A stretch of DNA of 64,000 nt from Furcasterigmium furcatum. Taxonomy: Eukaryota; Ascomycota; Sordariomycetes; Glomerellales; Plectosphaerellaceae. Every line of letters begins with the position of its first letter. Within the stretch, counting starts at the first letter, position 1. The position numbers and the translations under genes are program-made. Where the stretch lies: the NCBI GenBank assembly GCA_001599815.1, contig BCIA01000002.1, positions 3,073,626 to 3,137,625 of the forward strand, written 5' to 3'. The notes below the pieces were generated by a model, which was not told the DNA's origin, did no database searches, and saw only the letters and a program-made list of their open reading frames with translations. Of the stretch, positions 13,359 through 23,239 are shown piece by piece.

Positions 13359-14645
13359 ATGACCGCAACGATGGTGGAAGACGTGTCGAGGGTGAAGCCG
13401 CTTGTTGGGTTCCTCGGCCCGAGAGCATCGTACTCTCACCAGGCATGTCGCCCATCTCATCCAACTCATCAGGGCAGTGGACTAACATTTCGGAAGGCAT
13501 CTCTTCAGGCTTTCCCTGAGGACAAATGGAGTCTCAAGCCATTGGTGACCATCCCAGGCAAGTCATGGCCCGTTTCCTCCGCCTGTTGTGAGGGCGTCAT
13601 ATGAGTGTCTGAACCCACGGGCACTAAGGAGGGATCTTCTTGGATGAGGCTAACTCGTCGGCCCTGGTTTCCAGACATTTTCTGCGCCGTGCAGACAGGA
13701 GAAGTGTCTTTCGGCGTCGTGCCATTCGAGAACTCAACCAACGGTTCCGTGCTGTTCACCCTCGACTGCTTCGCCGACCGCGACAACCTCTCGCCGGATA
13801 TTGCGGTGTGTGGCGAGATCTACCTTGATGTCCACCATTTCCTCGTTGGCACATTGCCTCCTTCGACAAACTCCACCTCTGCTCCTGTACCGGCTGTAAT
13901 CTCGCCCCTGTCACATCTGTCCGGAGTTGCAACGGACGATGCGGGCTCAGGGGCCTGCACGCCAACAGCATCGGAGCCACACCCGCCCAAACCGCGCTCC
14001 AAGCCGAACACCGACCTCTCTCACGTCCGCCGCCTGTACTCTCATCCCCAAGCCTGGGGCCAGTGCTCTGCCTTCCTCCAGACATATCTCAAGGGTATCG
14101 AGGCCGTAGATGTCAGCTCGACGAGCCGAGCTGCTGAACTCGTAGCCCAGGACGAGACCGGCACCAGTGCCGCCATCTCCAGCGAGATCGCCGCCCAACT
14201 GCACGGCATCGACGTGCTGGCCGCCAATATCGAAGACCGCGCGGACAACACGACCAGGTTCTTCGTCATCCGAAAACTCGGCTCCGGCCACGGAGACGCC
14301 GACGGCAGCGGTCACCAGCTCCCTGACATCCTGAGACTTGGTCGGGGAGCGCCTACCAGCGCCGGCACGGGCAAGACAAAGTCCATGGTGTCCTTCATTG
14401 TCCCGCATCGATCCCCCGGCGCCCTGGCTGATGTCCTCGAGTCCTTCCGCAAGTTCAAACTCAACCTGACGAGCTTGAACAGCCGGCCGAGCCTGGAACA
14501 GCCCTTCCAGTACATCATGTTTGTCGAGTTCGAGGGACACAAGCTCAAGGATGCCGACGGGCGGGTCAAGGGTGCCTTGGAGGGCGTGGCAGCAGCAGCT
14601 CAAACCTGGAGGTGGCTCGGGAGCTGGGAAGATCAGCGTGCCTAA
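13359..14645 (+). CDS. pha2: Prephenate dehydratase (phenylalanine biosynthesis)
   Basis: Exons 13359-13442, 13497-13557 and 13675-14645 encode 371 residues. The enzyme converts prephenate to phenylpyruvate, the penultimate step to phenylalanine. The N-terminal catalytic part has VGFLGPRASYSHQ-ASLQAF, TIPDIFCAVQTGEV and GVVPFENSTNGSV, then SHPQAWGQCSAFL and the DNTTRFFVI segment (about residue 240) containing the family Thr-Arg-Phe motif. A C-terminal ACT domain (about 285-370, SMVSFIVPHRSPGALADVL) is the expected phenylalanine-sensing module. Both introns appear to be GC-AG: intron 1 (54 nt) starts GCATGT, has CTAAC near its end and no in-frame stop; intron 2 (117 nt) starts GCAAGT with CTAAC. 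For intron 2 a GT donor at 13588 also keeps frame, but would insert ten residues before the conserved D/Y-IFCAV. Confidence 0.93.
13443..13496 (+). other. GC-AG intron 1 of pha2
   Basis: Removing these 54 nt joins SYSHQ to ASLQAF, the contiguous order known in fungal prephenate dehydratases. The donor is CAG|GCATGT, the branch site CTAAC lies about 14 nt before the AAG acceptor, and no GT donor keeps the frame with this acceptor. The intron is a multiple of three with no stop, so retention would add 18 residues. Confidence 0.75.
13558..13674 (+). other. GC-AG intron 2 of pha2
   Basis: The donor CAG|GCAAGT matches the classic GC-donor consensus; a CTAAC branch site and CCAG acceptor follow. 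Splicing gives TIPDIFCAVQ, the expected conserved run. The intron carries an in-frame stop, so retention would truncate the protein. A GT donor at 13588 is the main alternative. Confidence 0.72.
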
Positions 14646-16144
14646 CTCGAGAGAGTCCCACGCCGAAGGGGGCCGCCCGCGGCTGAGCTCCATGGCTGCC
14701 GAGTCAACACCTGCAGAGAAGACAGTCTGGAACAGGCTTTCCTGTAATGAAAACAACGCTGCCGGGGCCGCCGTGGCTCGCTCGAGAGGACCCCACGCGG
14801 CGTGAGCAGCTTGCAGGCCGGTCTTTGCCTCGCAGGGCATCTACAGCCGTGAGAGAGCGCCCGGGGGGGATCACGCGACTACCTGCCCGCCGTGCGAGCC
14901 AGCGGGCTGTGGCGAGCGAGGGACAGAGGCCCCCCCGTAGGTGGCACGGTCGTCGATTGGAGGAGGAGGGCTTCTGGCCGTTGACGACATCGCAGCTATG
15001 CCCTTTGAGATAAGGGTGCGTCAGGCCGGCAGGGCCCCGAACGCGGGATCACTCGGTACGAGTTGGTAATGGAAACAGACCGAGCGGCCACCTGGCGTGG
15101 GCAAGAAAATCTTTTCATGACGCGGAGCTGTAGCGGTTCGAGGACGGTCGATGGGGAGGAAGTATTGCCATGTACACATCTGCTTGGAGCTCTTCCCGGC
15201 GCCGAGGCTTGGGGTGGATTTACATCGTACTGATCTTGCTGAGCATTTTGAGGCGTGTGAATGTCTTGGGAGTTGTCGAACCTCTGTCGCGTCCGATTTG
15301 CGGGTTGCGGAGTTGACGATGGTGGTTAGGCGGCTCACTCATGATGCCCTCATGAGGGGTCGAGGAGACGCATTCACGAGCCGGCAAATTTGCCGCGAAT
15401 TCAGGAGCAATTGAGCCTTCGTCCACTGCCAGAACCAAACAATGGACAGTCTTCGGCGCCTTCTGGCGCCAGAGTTTGCGCTTGGGGAGGCCGGTCTCTT
15501 AGGGGTTCCCTTCCAAGTTCATCGGAACCTCAAAATCCAAACCCCGAAGATCATCATCAACGACAAAATCTCACAACTCGGTCTCCCCCCACGACGGAAT
15601 TCGCCCGCCGCATACCAGAATCACGCTCAATGCCGTGTCCACGGCAATTCCCTCGCCGAGGACCACCGGGAGGAGTACAGCAATTTATCGAAGCGCTTGC
15701 TCCTCGTTCTCACTCCACCCGGGCACAGTAGTATCATGGGTATGAGAAGAAGGTGGGAGGAGCCCAAACGGAGAAGAGCATCCATTGAAGCGAGTATCGT
15801 GGCTTGCAGAGAATACGGCGTGTACTTACGGCAATGTTCCCGGCGAGTCGAGGTCCTGCTTAACAGAGTTTGAACAGCCCGGGCTCTGATAAAAGCGGTG
15901 CTGCCCCCCTCTGCGCAACATTAGCGGGCCCCGCGATCAGAGGCCAATTGGTTCTTGGGCGATGCGACGCGATCACAATGACGTGTTGGTCCGCATTGGG
16001 GGGGCACCTTTGGCACCCAGGCGCATCAAGCAGAGTCAGCTCGGAGGGGGGATGGAGTTTTTGGTTCCTGGGATCAGGGGATTCGAGAGTTTCTACTAAG
16101 GTACTGGAAGAGCCCGGGAATTTTTGTTAGTCTGGCGAGTTGAG

Positions 16145-16176
16145 GCGTCGAGAAAGCGTCGAGAAAGCGTCGAGAA
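16145..16176. repeat. 11-bp tandem repeat, about 2.9 copies
   Basis: The unit GCGTCGAGAAA occurs at 16145, 16156 and, one base short, at 16167. No gene overlaps. It contains CGTCGA-type half-palindromes and could be a small slippage repeat or a cluster of binding sites. Confidence 0.85.
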
Positions 16177-16654
16177 TGCTCGTTCAGAGGCAATTCCATC
16201 TGCCCATCCAGGATGCCGATTTGGAAGCCCATGCAGACGGATGGTAATGGACTGTTCATGGGGGTGCTGCTGCGCTCCGCTGCGCTGCTCTGCCCCCCGC
16301 GGAGGTGAACGAACGTGTTCGGAAGCAGAACCGCGGCCAATGACCAAAGCCGTCTTGGAACCGTGGCAGAGGCGGGCGCCGCCCCCCTTTCTATTTCGAA
16401 AGGGAGATACATCGAGGTACTTGCGCCGTCGTACCGCTACCGCGGACGAGGCTTGAAGCTTGCCGGTCCTGGCTCCTCTTGGGTCTGGATGGACCGGCGA
16501 GACGCGGGATAGTGGGAGAAGAGGGGTTGCTACGCAGGAGTTGGCAGAGCTTCGGAGAGCTGGATTGGACGAGAGGCGAGAGGCCCAAGGTGAGGGAAAA
16601 GCTCAAGAAGCTCTCATGTCGGAGCGGGAGAGGAAAGCAGTTTGCTTCGGCTCT

Positions 16655-16666
16655 GATATATATACT
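16655..16666 (+). promoter_or_regulatory. Candidate TATA box of the sulfotransferase-family gene
   Basis: GATATATATACT stands alone in GC-rich DNA about 270 nt upstream of the ATG at 16937 and is followed by pyrimidine-rich sequence typical of fungal transcription starts. Called by sequence only. Confidence 0.5.
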
Positions 16667-16936
16667 CGTCCCCGTCCCCTCCTCCCTCCCATCGAGTCGA
16701 TTTCGCCATCGGTCCCCAGTTGTTCGACATCCCCCCGTCCCGTCTTCTCATTCGATCACCATCAGCTTCAGAGCCTCAACCAGCAGAGCAACTCATCCTA
16801 GTGTCGCATCACGCCATCGCCATCCGGGACACCTCATTGCTCAGTTGGCAAGCTGGAGCGCACCCGTCAGCGACCATCCAGTCCAGTCTTGGCTCTTTCG
16901 CGACATCCCCTCCGTTAATCGGCCCCAATATCAACC

Positions 16937-18383
16937 ATGGCAATCATCACGACTTCCAACAAGAAGCCCATCTTCTGCGCGACCCACCCTCGGGCGTGCT
17001 CCACCGCATTTGAGAGGGTGAGAGCTCTTTTCCTTTTCCTCTTACTTTAAACTTTGTCCTAGGGAAACCCACGACGTCATTGAAGCTGACGCGATGCAAA
17101 CCATAGGTTTTCATGACCCAGAGGAAGAGCCTGAGCTGTGTTCACGAGCCCTTTGGTGGTGCCTTCTACTACGGCCCCGAGCGCCTGAGCGCCCGCTATG
17201 AGAACGACCAGGAGGGCAGGGAGGAGTCGGGCTTCGCCGAGACGACGTATGCCGATGTTCTGAGGTCAATTGACGAGTCAAGTGAAGATGTGAGATCCCC
17301 CCTTCTCCTCATCCCGCCCAAGTCCCCTCATTTGCGTTGTGCGGTTTGCGCCCCTGGTTCTGGTGTTGGGGCATTGAGCTCCATCGATTACATCACTGCA
17401 TCTGCCCCCGAGTCTCAATTGGCGATAGCTTCAATTGAGCTTCGCAACCCCTGCAACATGCACGCCGCAACCCGCGCAAGAGCTTCGAAGACACAATTCG
17501 ATGTTTCTCAACTCCCCGGCGCGATGCACATCAAGTGCCACGATTGAGCTTTTCTCTCACCAATTTTCCTTGAGCTTCTCGGCCAGCAGCGCCCACGAAG
17601 CTCTTCAGACCATTGATCACCCATACTTACACACTCGTCACCCAGGGCGCCAAGCGCATCTTCATCAAGGACATCATCCACTATCTCTTCCCTCCCGCCG
17701 CTGCTCCCGCAGACCTCGCCCCCTCTGTTGTCAACGGCGCCACCAAACTCCGTGAGACCAACAACCCAACAGTCCTCCCCCTCGACATCCTCCGCCGCTT
17801 CCAGTTCACTTTCCTCATCCGCCATCCCCGCCGCTCCATCCCTTCTTACTACCGCTGCACCGTTCCGCCCCTGGACGCCGTCACGGGATTCTACAACTTC
17901 GACCCTCTGGAGGCCGGCTACGACGAGCTCCGCCGCTTCTTCGACCTCTGCCTCAAGGAGGGCCTCGTCGACCGCTCCAACCTCGTCGTCATTGACGCCG
18001 ACGACCTCCTCGACGACCCCGAGTCCGTCCTGCGCGCCTACTGCGACCGCGTCGGCCTCGACTTCTGCGACGGCATGCTCAACTGGTCCCACGACGACAC
18101 CGCCTTCGCCCAGGACAAGTTCGCAAAGTGGCAGGGCTTCCACGACGACGCCCTCAAGAGCCAGAACCTGCGCCCCCGGTCCCAGGCACATGTGAGTCCC
18201 TTGATTCTCTCATCCGCAACGACAACGCTGACCCCCCCACTGAAGAAAACGGCCACTCGCGAGTCGGAAGACCGCGAGTGGACGGAAAAGTTCGGAGAGG
18301 AGGGCGCAAAGATCATCCGCAAGACCGTTGAGGACAATGTCGCGGATTACGAGTATCTTAAGAAGTTTGCCATTCGTGCCTAA
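16937..18383 (+). CDS. P-loop sulfotransferase-family protein
   Basis: Exons 16937-17017, 17107-17289, 17646-18191 and 18246-18383 encode 315 residues. Introns are GTGAGA...TAG (89 nt), GTGAGA...CAG (356 nt) and GTGAGT...AAG (54 nt). The first exon gives CATHPRACSTAFER followed by VFMTQ, resembling the sulfotransferase 5'-phosphosulfate (PSB) loop. Further on, FLIRHPRRSIPSYYR resembles the 3'-phosphate-binding R-x7-S segment. A conserved late block (LNWSHDD, KWQGFHDDAL, RKTVEDNVADYEYL) is shared with fungal relatives usually labelled P-loop NTPase or sulfotransferase. The inferred donor is PAPS; the acceptor is unknown, and loss of activity cannot be excluded. No signal peptide is seen. Intron 3 is in frame and lacks a stop, so its splicing is less certain than the others. 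Confidence 0.78.
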
Positions 18384-18726
18384 TGCTGTTCATGACGTCT
18401 TTTTTTCGGCTGGTTGAGAATAGATATCCGATGGCTATCGGGGATGAGCCCCGGCAACCAGGGGCTGGCGAGAGGTTGAATTCTTGGAGTAGTCCTACGG
18501 ACGGACGATGGATCCCACAGATTGGGAGGGCAGGATACGCCCTGGAATGAATCATGTGTTTCATTGGTACAGGTATTCTACAACATATATCGACGGCTAC
18601 TATAATGAGCCGCTTCGTAATGGTACACCATCAACGACCACTTGCCGATGATGACTCCCCCCGTGATGCTGTGGAATTCATGCTGCGGCTTGACACGTCT
18701 CGCAACTGACACAAGCGGGACGCTCA
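18384..18726. other. Convergent 3' intergenic region
   Basis: About 340 nt between convergent stop codons of the sulfotransferase-family gene and mhr1. It presumably holds two 3' UTRs; nothing else is seen. Confidence 0.5.
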
Positions 18727-19619
18727 TCATGCCTTGACCTCGGAGGTGACGTCCTCCCCAACCTCCACGTCAGTGATTTCCTCCTCAGTCTCCTCCAGCA
18801 CCTCATGCGCGACGTTCTCGCTCCACTTCTCGGCGAAGTTCTTGTCGGCCTCGTCCACCCAGTACACCGTCGCCTCGCACAGCATCGTCCTCCCGTCATC
18901 GTCGTGCTTCTTCGGCCCCAGGTTCGTCCAACGCTTGCCCCTGAGCTCCTCCTCCCCCTTCTCGAGCTGCTTCTTCTCCTCGGCGTTGATCCAGAGCCTG
19001 CTCCCCTGGCCGGCGCCCGCGAGCACGGCCGCCATGTCGGCGATGCTGTTGGCGCGCTGGTCGTGGATCGCCTTGCCGCGCTCCTTGCGCGTCCGCACCA
19101 GCTGCTGCTTCTCGTCCGTGTACTCCTTCTGCTCCTGCTTGTACAGGACGCTGTCGTCCCACTCCAGCTCGTGCCGCCGCCGGAACTCGCGGAGCTTCTG
19201 GAAGGCGTTCTGGCCGACGACGCCGGCGCCGCTGGGGAACTGGATGAGGGCCATGGGTTGCCAGAGGTCGCGGCGGAGCTTGGCCGGTTTGGACTTTTTG
19301 GCGATGAACGGGAGTTGTCTCAGGGCGCGGTTCGACTGTGCGTAGGGGGGTATGTCAGCGGGCCGGTTCCTTCCAATTGGGCACCAATCTGTTCAATGGG
19401 GAGGAATCAACGTACATCCATCGCTTTTGTGTGCGAATAGACGACCTGGTTGTGGATGAGGTGGCTCCAGACCCAGATCTGCTCGCCGTGGCCGGGCGCA
19501 AAGTTGGATAGTTCCGGCTTGGGCACCCTTCGTCGGGGCAGCATAGAGCCATGGCGTACGGTCGTCTTGGAGACGCCGACGGATAGTTGGGATAACCTGA
19601 AGACTGGTGCTGAGTTCAT
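18727..19619 (-). CDS. mhr1: Mitochondrial ribosomal protein mL67 / recombination protein Mhr1
   Basis: Exons 19619-19416 and 19335-18727 encode 270 residues, somewhat longer than the 226 of yeast. The 80-nt intron is GTACGT...CAG. The family core is clear: LSNFAPGHGEQIWVWSHL, NQVVYSHTKAMD, then across the intron NRALRQLPF and KLRRDLWQPMALIQFP, followed by GQNAFQKLREFRRRHELEW. The chosen ATG gives an Arg/Ser-rich, acid-free first ~25 residues, a plausible mitochondrial presequence; a second ATG at 19544 would remove it. The C-terminus is acidic (EETEEEITDVEVGED). Family knowledge: yeast Mhr1 is a structural protein of the mitochondrial large subunit and promotes mtDNA recombination and transcription. 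The gene is divergent from hsp104, with ~0.6 kb between start codons. Confidence 0.9.
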
Positions 19620-20235
19620 CGTGTGCTGTGTTGTGCCGTCGACGCACCTCGAGTCCCCTGTCTCTGTCTGGCGCTGGAAGCTGATCACGAAAATTTACGG
19701 AGCAGTCGATAGGTCCAGGTCGCGCGATCGACTGGGCGTGGCTGTGCGTGGCTACGGTCATGTGATTTTCCCGTCCCAGCCACGGACGGCCTCGGGCGAT
19801 AAGATAAAGCTGCCGGACCCACCGACCCCGCGAAACTCAGCTCCACAGCATTGGGCTGCTTCCAGGTTCCAGTGACGTCGAGCACTTTCCAGGCGCTGCC
19901 CGTCGCTGCCCTACTGCGCTGGGAGATGCTGGAAACATCAGTCCACGGCCCACTTCCAACTCTTGCTTGGATCCGTCGAACTCTCCCTCAGCCTCTATAT
20001 TTGCCCGTGTCGATTCCAGCGCTGCCTTCGTCGAAAGTTTTCTTCTCCCAGGTTCAACTGCATACAACAGTACACATCCCAACAGAGGATTCCCCTCTCG
20101 CCTGAGGTACACCCAACAAGTCTGCCTCGTCTCACAACCGATATACACCTCGAAGCCTCGAATACCACCCTTACCCTAACGCCTTGAACATACCACACCG
20201 ACTCTACATATCGATTGCAGCAGGCTACCGCCAAG
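19620..20235. other. Shared divergent promoter of mhr1 and hsp104
   Basis: About 0.6 kb between divergent ATGs. A CTATATTT element near 19996 could serve hsp104. I looked for heat-shock elements as alternating GAA/TTC blocks with 2-base spacing and found only off-spaced matches, such as TTCCAGGTTCCAG near 19860. No ATG lies immediately before the hsp104 start. Confidence 0.5.
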
Positions 20236-23004
20236 ATGAATTCCCGCATGGAGTTCACCGACCGTGGCGAGAAGGCCGTCCAGGACGCCATGGCCCTCGC
20301 CGAGCAGTACTCCCACTCCCAGCTGCTCCCCGTCCATCTTGCCGTCTCCCTGCTCGACCCGCCGGCGGACCTCAGCAAAGACCAGCAGAACGGCCCTGCG
20401 CCTCCTCCGTCTATGTTCCGCCAGGTCGTGGAGCGAGCACACGGCGACCCTCAGCTCTTCGACAGAGCGCTCAAGAAGACGCTCGTACGGCTGCCTAGCC
20501 AGGACCCTCCCCCCGAGCAGGTCTCCGTGGCACCCAGTTTCCACGCCGTCCTGCGAAAGGCCCAGGAGGTCCAGAAACTGCAGAAGGACGCCTTCATTGC
20601 GGTTGATCACCTGATCACTGCCCTCTCCGAAGATGGCAACATCCAGAACTGCCTCAGGGAGGCCAACATCCCCAAGCCGAAGCTGGTCCAGGATGCCGTC
20701 GGCCAGATCCGCGGCACGAAGCGGGTCGACTCCAAGTCTGCTGATACGGAGGAGGAGCATGAGAACCTGGCCAAGTTCACCATTGACATGACTGAGCTCG
20801 CCAGGGACAAGCAGATGGACCCGGTTATTGGCCGTGAGGAGGAGATCCGCCGAGTCATCCGAATCCTGTCTCGGCGAACGAAGAACAACCCCGTGCTCAT
20901 CGGCGAGCCTGGTGTTGGCAAGACAACAGTCATCGAAGGTCTGGCGCAGCGCATCGTCAACCGAGACGTTCCCGACAACCTGAAGCACTGCAAGCTTCTT
21001 TCTCTCGATGTTGGTGCGCTGGTCGCAGGCAGCAAGTACAGGGGAGAGTTTGAAGAGAGGATGAAGGGCGTGCTGAAGGAGATTGAAGATGCCAAGGAGA
21101 TGATCGTCCTCTTCGTCGACGAGATCCACCTGCTCATGGGCGCCGGTTCTTCTGGCGAGGGTGGCATGGACGCCGCCAACTTGTTGAAGCCCATGCTCGC
21201 CAGAGGCCAGCTGCACTGTATCGGTGCTACCACGCTCGCCGAGTACCGCAAGTACGTCGAGAAGGACGCCGCCTTCGAGCGTCGGTTCCAGCAAGTCCTC
21301 GTCAAGGAACCGACCATCCCCGAGACTATTTCGATTCTGCGTGGTCTCAAGGAGCGATACGACAGACATCACCGCGTCACCATCCTCGATAGCGCCCTGG
21401 TTGCTGCCGCGAACCTGGCTGGCCGCTACCTGACGACCCGTCGTCTCCCCGACTCGGCCATTGACCTTGTCGACGAAGCTTCCGCGGCCGTCCGGGTGGC
21501 CAGGGAGTCGCAGCCCGAGATCATCGACTCTCTCGAGCGCAAGCACCGCCAGATCTTGATTGAGATCGCCGCTCTGGAGAAGGAGAAGGACGAGGCATCT
21601 CAGACTCGTCTGGCACAGGCCAGGCGCGACGCGCAGAACGTCGAGGAGGAACTCGAGCCCTTGCGCCAGAAGTATCTCAGCGAAATTAAGAGAGGCGAGG
21701 AGATTCACCAGGCCAAGACCAAGCTCGACGACCTCGAGAAGCGCTTGGAGGATGCCGCCAACGCCGGAGACCACGCCAAGGCTGCCGACATCCAGTACGG
21801 CGCCATTCCCGAGCAGAGGGCGGTCATCAAGGACCTCGAAGCGAAGAAGGCCGCCGCCGATGCCGCTCTCAGCGCCACTGGTCAAGATAGCAACTCCATG
21901 GTCACTGACGTGGTGACCGTCGACCACATCAACGAGATCGTCTCTCGGTGGACGGGCATCCCCACCACCCGCCTCAAGACCACCGAGAAGGACAAGCTTC
22001 TGCACATGGAGAAGGTCCTGGGAAAGATTGTCGTCGGCCAGAGGGAGGCAGTTACCTCCGTCTCCAACGCCATTCGCCTGCAGCGGTCTGGCCTTGCTAA
22101 CCCCAACCAGCCGCCCAGCTTCCTCTTCTGCGGACCCTCGGGTACCGGTAAGACGCTGCTCACCAAGGCTCTTGCCGAGTTCCTCTTCGATGACCCGAAG
22201 GCCATGATCCGCTTCGATATGTCCGAATACCAGGAGAGGCACGCCCTGAGCCGCATGATCGGCGCCCCCCCTGGATATGTGGGCCACGATGCCGGTGGTC
22301 AGCTCACAGAAGCCCTCCGCCGCAAGCCCTTCTCCATCCTGCTGTTTGACGAGGTCGAGAAGGCGGCCAAGGAGATCCTGACGGTCCTCCTCCAGCTCAT
22401 GGACGACGGCCGCATCACGGACGGCCAAGGCCGTGTTGTCGATGCTAAGAACTGCATTGTCGTCATGACCTCTAACTTGGGCGCCGAGTACCTCACGCAG
22501 TCCTCCCGCGAGGGCAAGATCGACGGCACCTCACGCGAGCTGGTCATGAACGCCCTCCGGAACTACTTCCTCCCCGAGTTCCTCAACCGCATCAACTCGA
22601 TCGTCATCTTCAACCGGCTCACGCGGCGTGAGATCCGGTCCATCGTCGACCTGCGCATCAAGGAGATCCAGAAACGGCTCGAGGACAACGAGCGCAAGGT
22701 CCACATCGACGTCTCAGAAGAGGCGAAGGATTACCTCGGCAGCGCCGGGTACTCGCCGGCCTACGGCGCCAGACCCCTCCAGCGCCTCATCGAGAAGGAG
22801 GTGCTCAACCGCCTAGCCATCCTCATCCTGCGCGGCCAGATCCGCGACGGCGAGATGGCGCGCGTGGAGCTCATCAACGACAAGATTGTCGTGCTGCCGA
22901 ACCACGAGGACAGCGCGATGCCGTCCGAGGACGAGGACATGGAGGAGGACGCGGCGGACGAAGTTGCGGGGGACCGGATGGACGAGGATCTCTACAATAA
23001 CTGA
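20236..23004 (+). CDS. hsp104: Hsp104/ClpB protein disaggregase (Hsp98)
   Basis: A single-exon frame of 922 residues, the normal size for fungal Hsp104. The ATG at 20236 gives MNSRMEFTDRGEKAVQDAM, the typical start of the Clp N-domain; an upstream in-frame TTG is not used. Order of parts: N-domain; NBD1 with Walker A GEPGVGKT at 223-230 and Walker B LFVDEIH at about 292-298; the coiled-coil M-domain (about 405-530, rich in E, K, R and L); NBD2 with Walker A GPSGTGKT at 633-640 and Walker B LLFDEVEKA; C-terminal small domain with GYSPAYGARPL. The acidic tail (DEDMEED...MDEDLYNN) parallels the yeast Hsp104 extension. Family knowledge: a hexameric cytosolic and nuclear AAA+ machine that extracts proteins from aggregates together with Hsp70/Hsp40. 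It is normally heat-induced. Confidence 0.97.
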   Translation: MNSRMEFTDRGEKAVQDAMALAEQYSHSQLLPVHLAVSLLDPPADLSKDQQNGPAPPPSMFRQVVERAHGDPQLFDRALKKTLVRLPSQDPPPEQVSVAPSFHAVLRKAQEVQKLQKDAFIAVDHLITALSEDGNIQNCLREANIPKPKLVQDAVGQIRGTKRVDSKSADTEEEHENLAKFTIDMTELARDKQMDPVIGREEEIRRVIRILSRRTKNNPVLIGEPGVGKTTVIEGLAQRIVNRDVPDNLKHCKLLSLDVGALVAGSKYRGEFEERMKGVLKEIEDAKEMIVLFVDEIHLLMGAGSSGEGGMDAANLLKPMLARGQLHCIGATTLAEYRKYVEKDAAFERRFQQVLVKEPTIPETISILRGLKERYDRHHRVTILDSALVAAANLAGRYLTTRRLPDSAIDLVDEASAAVRVARESQPEIIDSLERKHRQILIEIAALEKEKDEASQTRLAQARRDAQNVEEELEPLRQKYLSEIKRGEEIHQAKTKLDDLEKRLEDAANAGDHAKAADIQYGAIPEQRAVIKDLEAKKAAADAALSATGQDSNSMVTDVVTVDHINEIVSRWTGIPTTRLKTTEKDKLLHMEKVLGKIVVGQREAVTSVSNAIRLQRSGLANPNQPPSFLFCGPSGTGKTLLTKALAEFLFDDPKAMIRFDMSEYQERHALSRMIGAPPGYVGHDAGGQLTEALRRKPFSILLFDEVEKAAKEILTVLLQLMDDGRITDGQGRVVDAKNCIVVMTSNLGAEYLTQSSREGKIDGTSRELVMNALRNYFLPEFLNRINSIVIFNRLTRREIRSIVDLRIKEIQKRLEDNERKVHIDVSEEAKDYLGSAGYSPAYGARPLQRLIEKEVLNRLAILILRGQIRDGEMARVELINDKIVVLPNHEDSAMPSEDEDMEEDAADEVAGDRMDEDLYNN

Positions 23005-23239
23005 GTAGGCAGGTCGCCAGGGACCTCGCGCAACATGAATTCACGACTTTCACGATAGGGGCTACGTAGATTGCGGGACGCAAGAAAAGCTCAGGGAGTT
23101 CTGGAGTATGGATAGGCTTGTGTTTTTAGGGAAATGAAAGAGGAAACTTTCATGCCATGACGAGATGCTGCGGCACTCCTATACTACTATCTTGTGATGT
23201 CTCTCAGTGATATGCCCTTCCATGAGATATGTCACGGTC

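Larger units (their letters stand above)
14646..16936. other. Intergenic region between pha2 and the sulfotransferase-family gene
   Basis: 2.3 kb without a supportable gene. An open frame at 15442-15873 (plus, 143 residues) has no recognisable motif and is not called. A short 11-bp tandem repeat and a TATA element are listed separately. The 3' part is C/T-rich, as expected for a fungal promoter and leader. Confidence 0.45.

Noticed and set aside
15442..15873. 143-codon open frame between pha2 and the sulfotransferase-family gene
   Set aside because: No family resemblance, no convincing promoter or splice context; left uncalled.
19855..19875. Heat-shock element before hsp104
   Set aside because: TTCCAGGTTCCAG has TTC blocks 7 bases apart, not the 5-base phased alternating GAA/TTC pattern; no canonical element was found by eye.
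20176..22428. 750-codon open frame antisense to hsp104
   Set aside because: It mirrors the codon pattern of hsp104 (GC-rich third positions keep the antisense frame open) and has a Leu/Val/Gly-rich composition without motifs.
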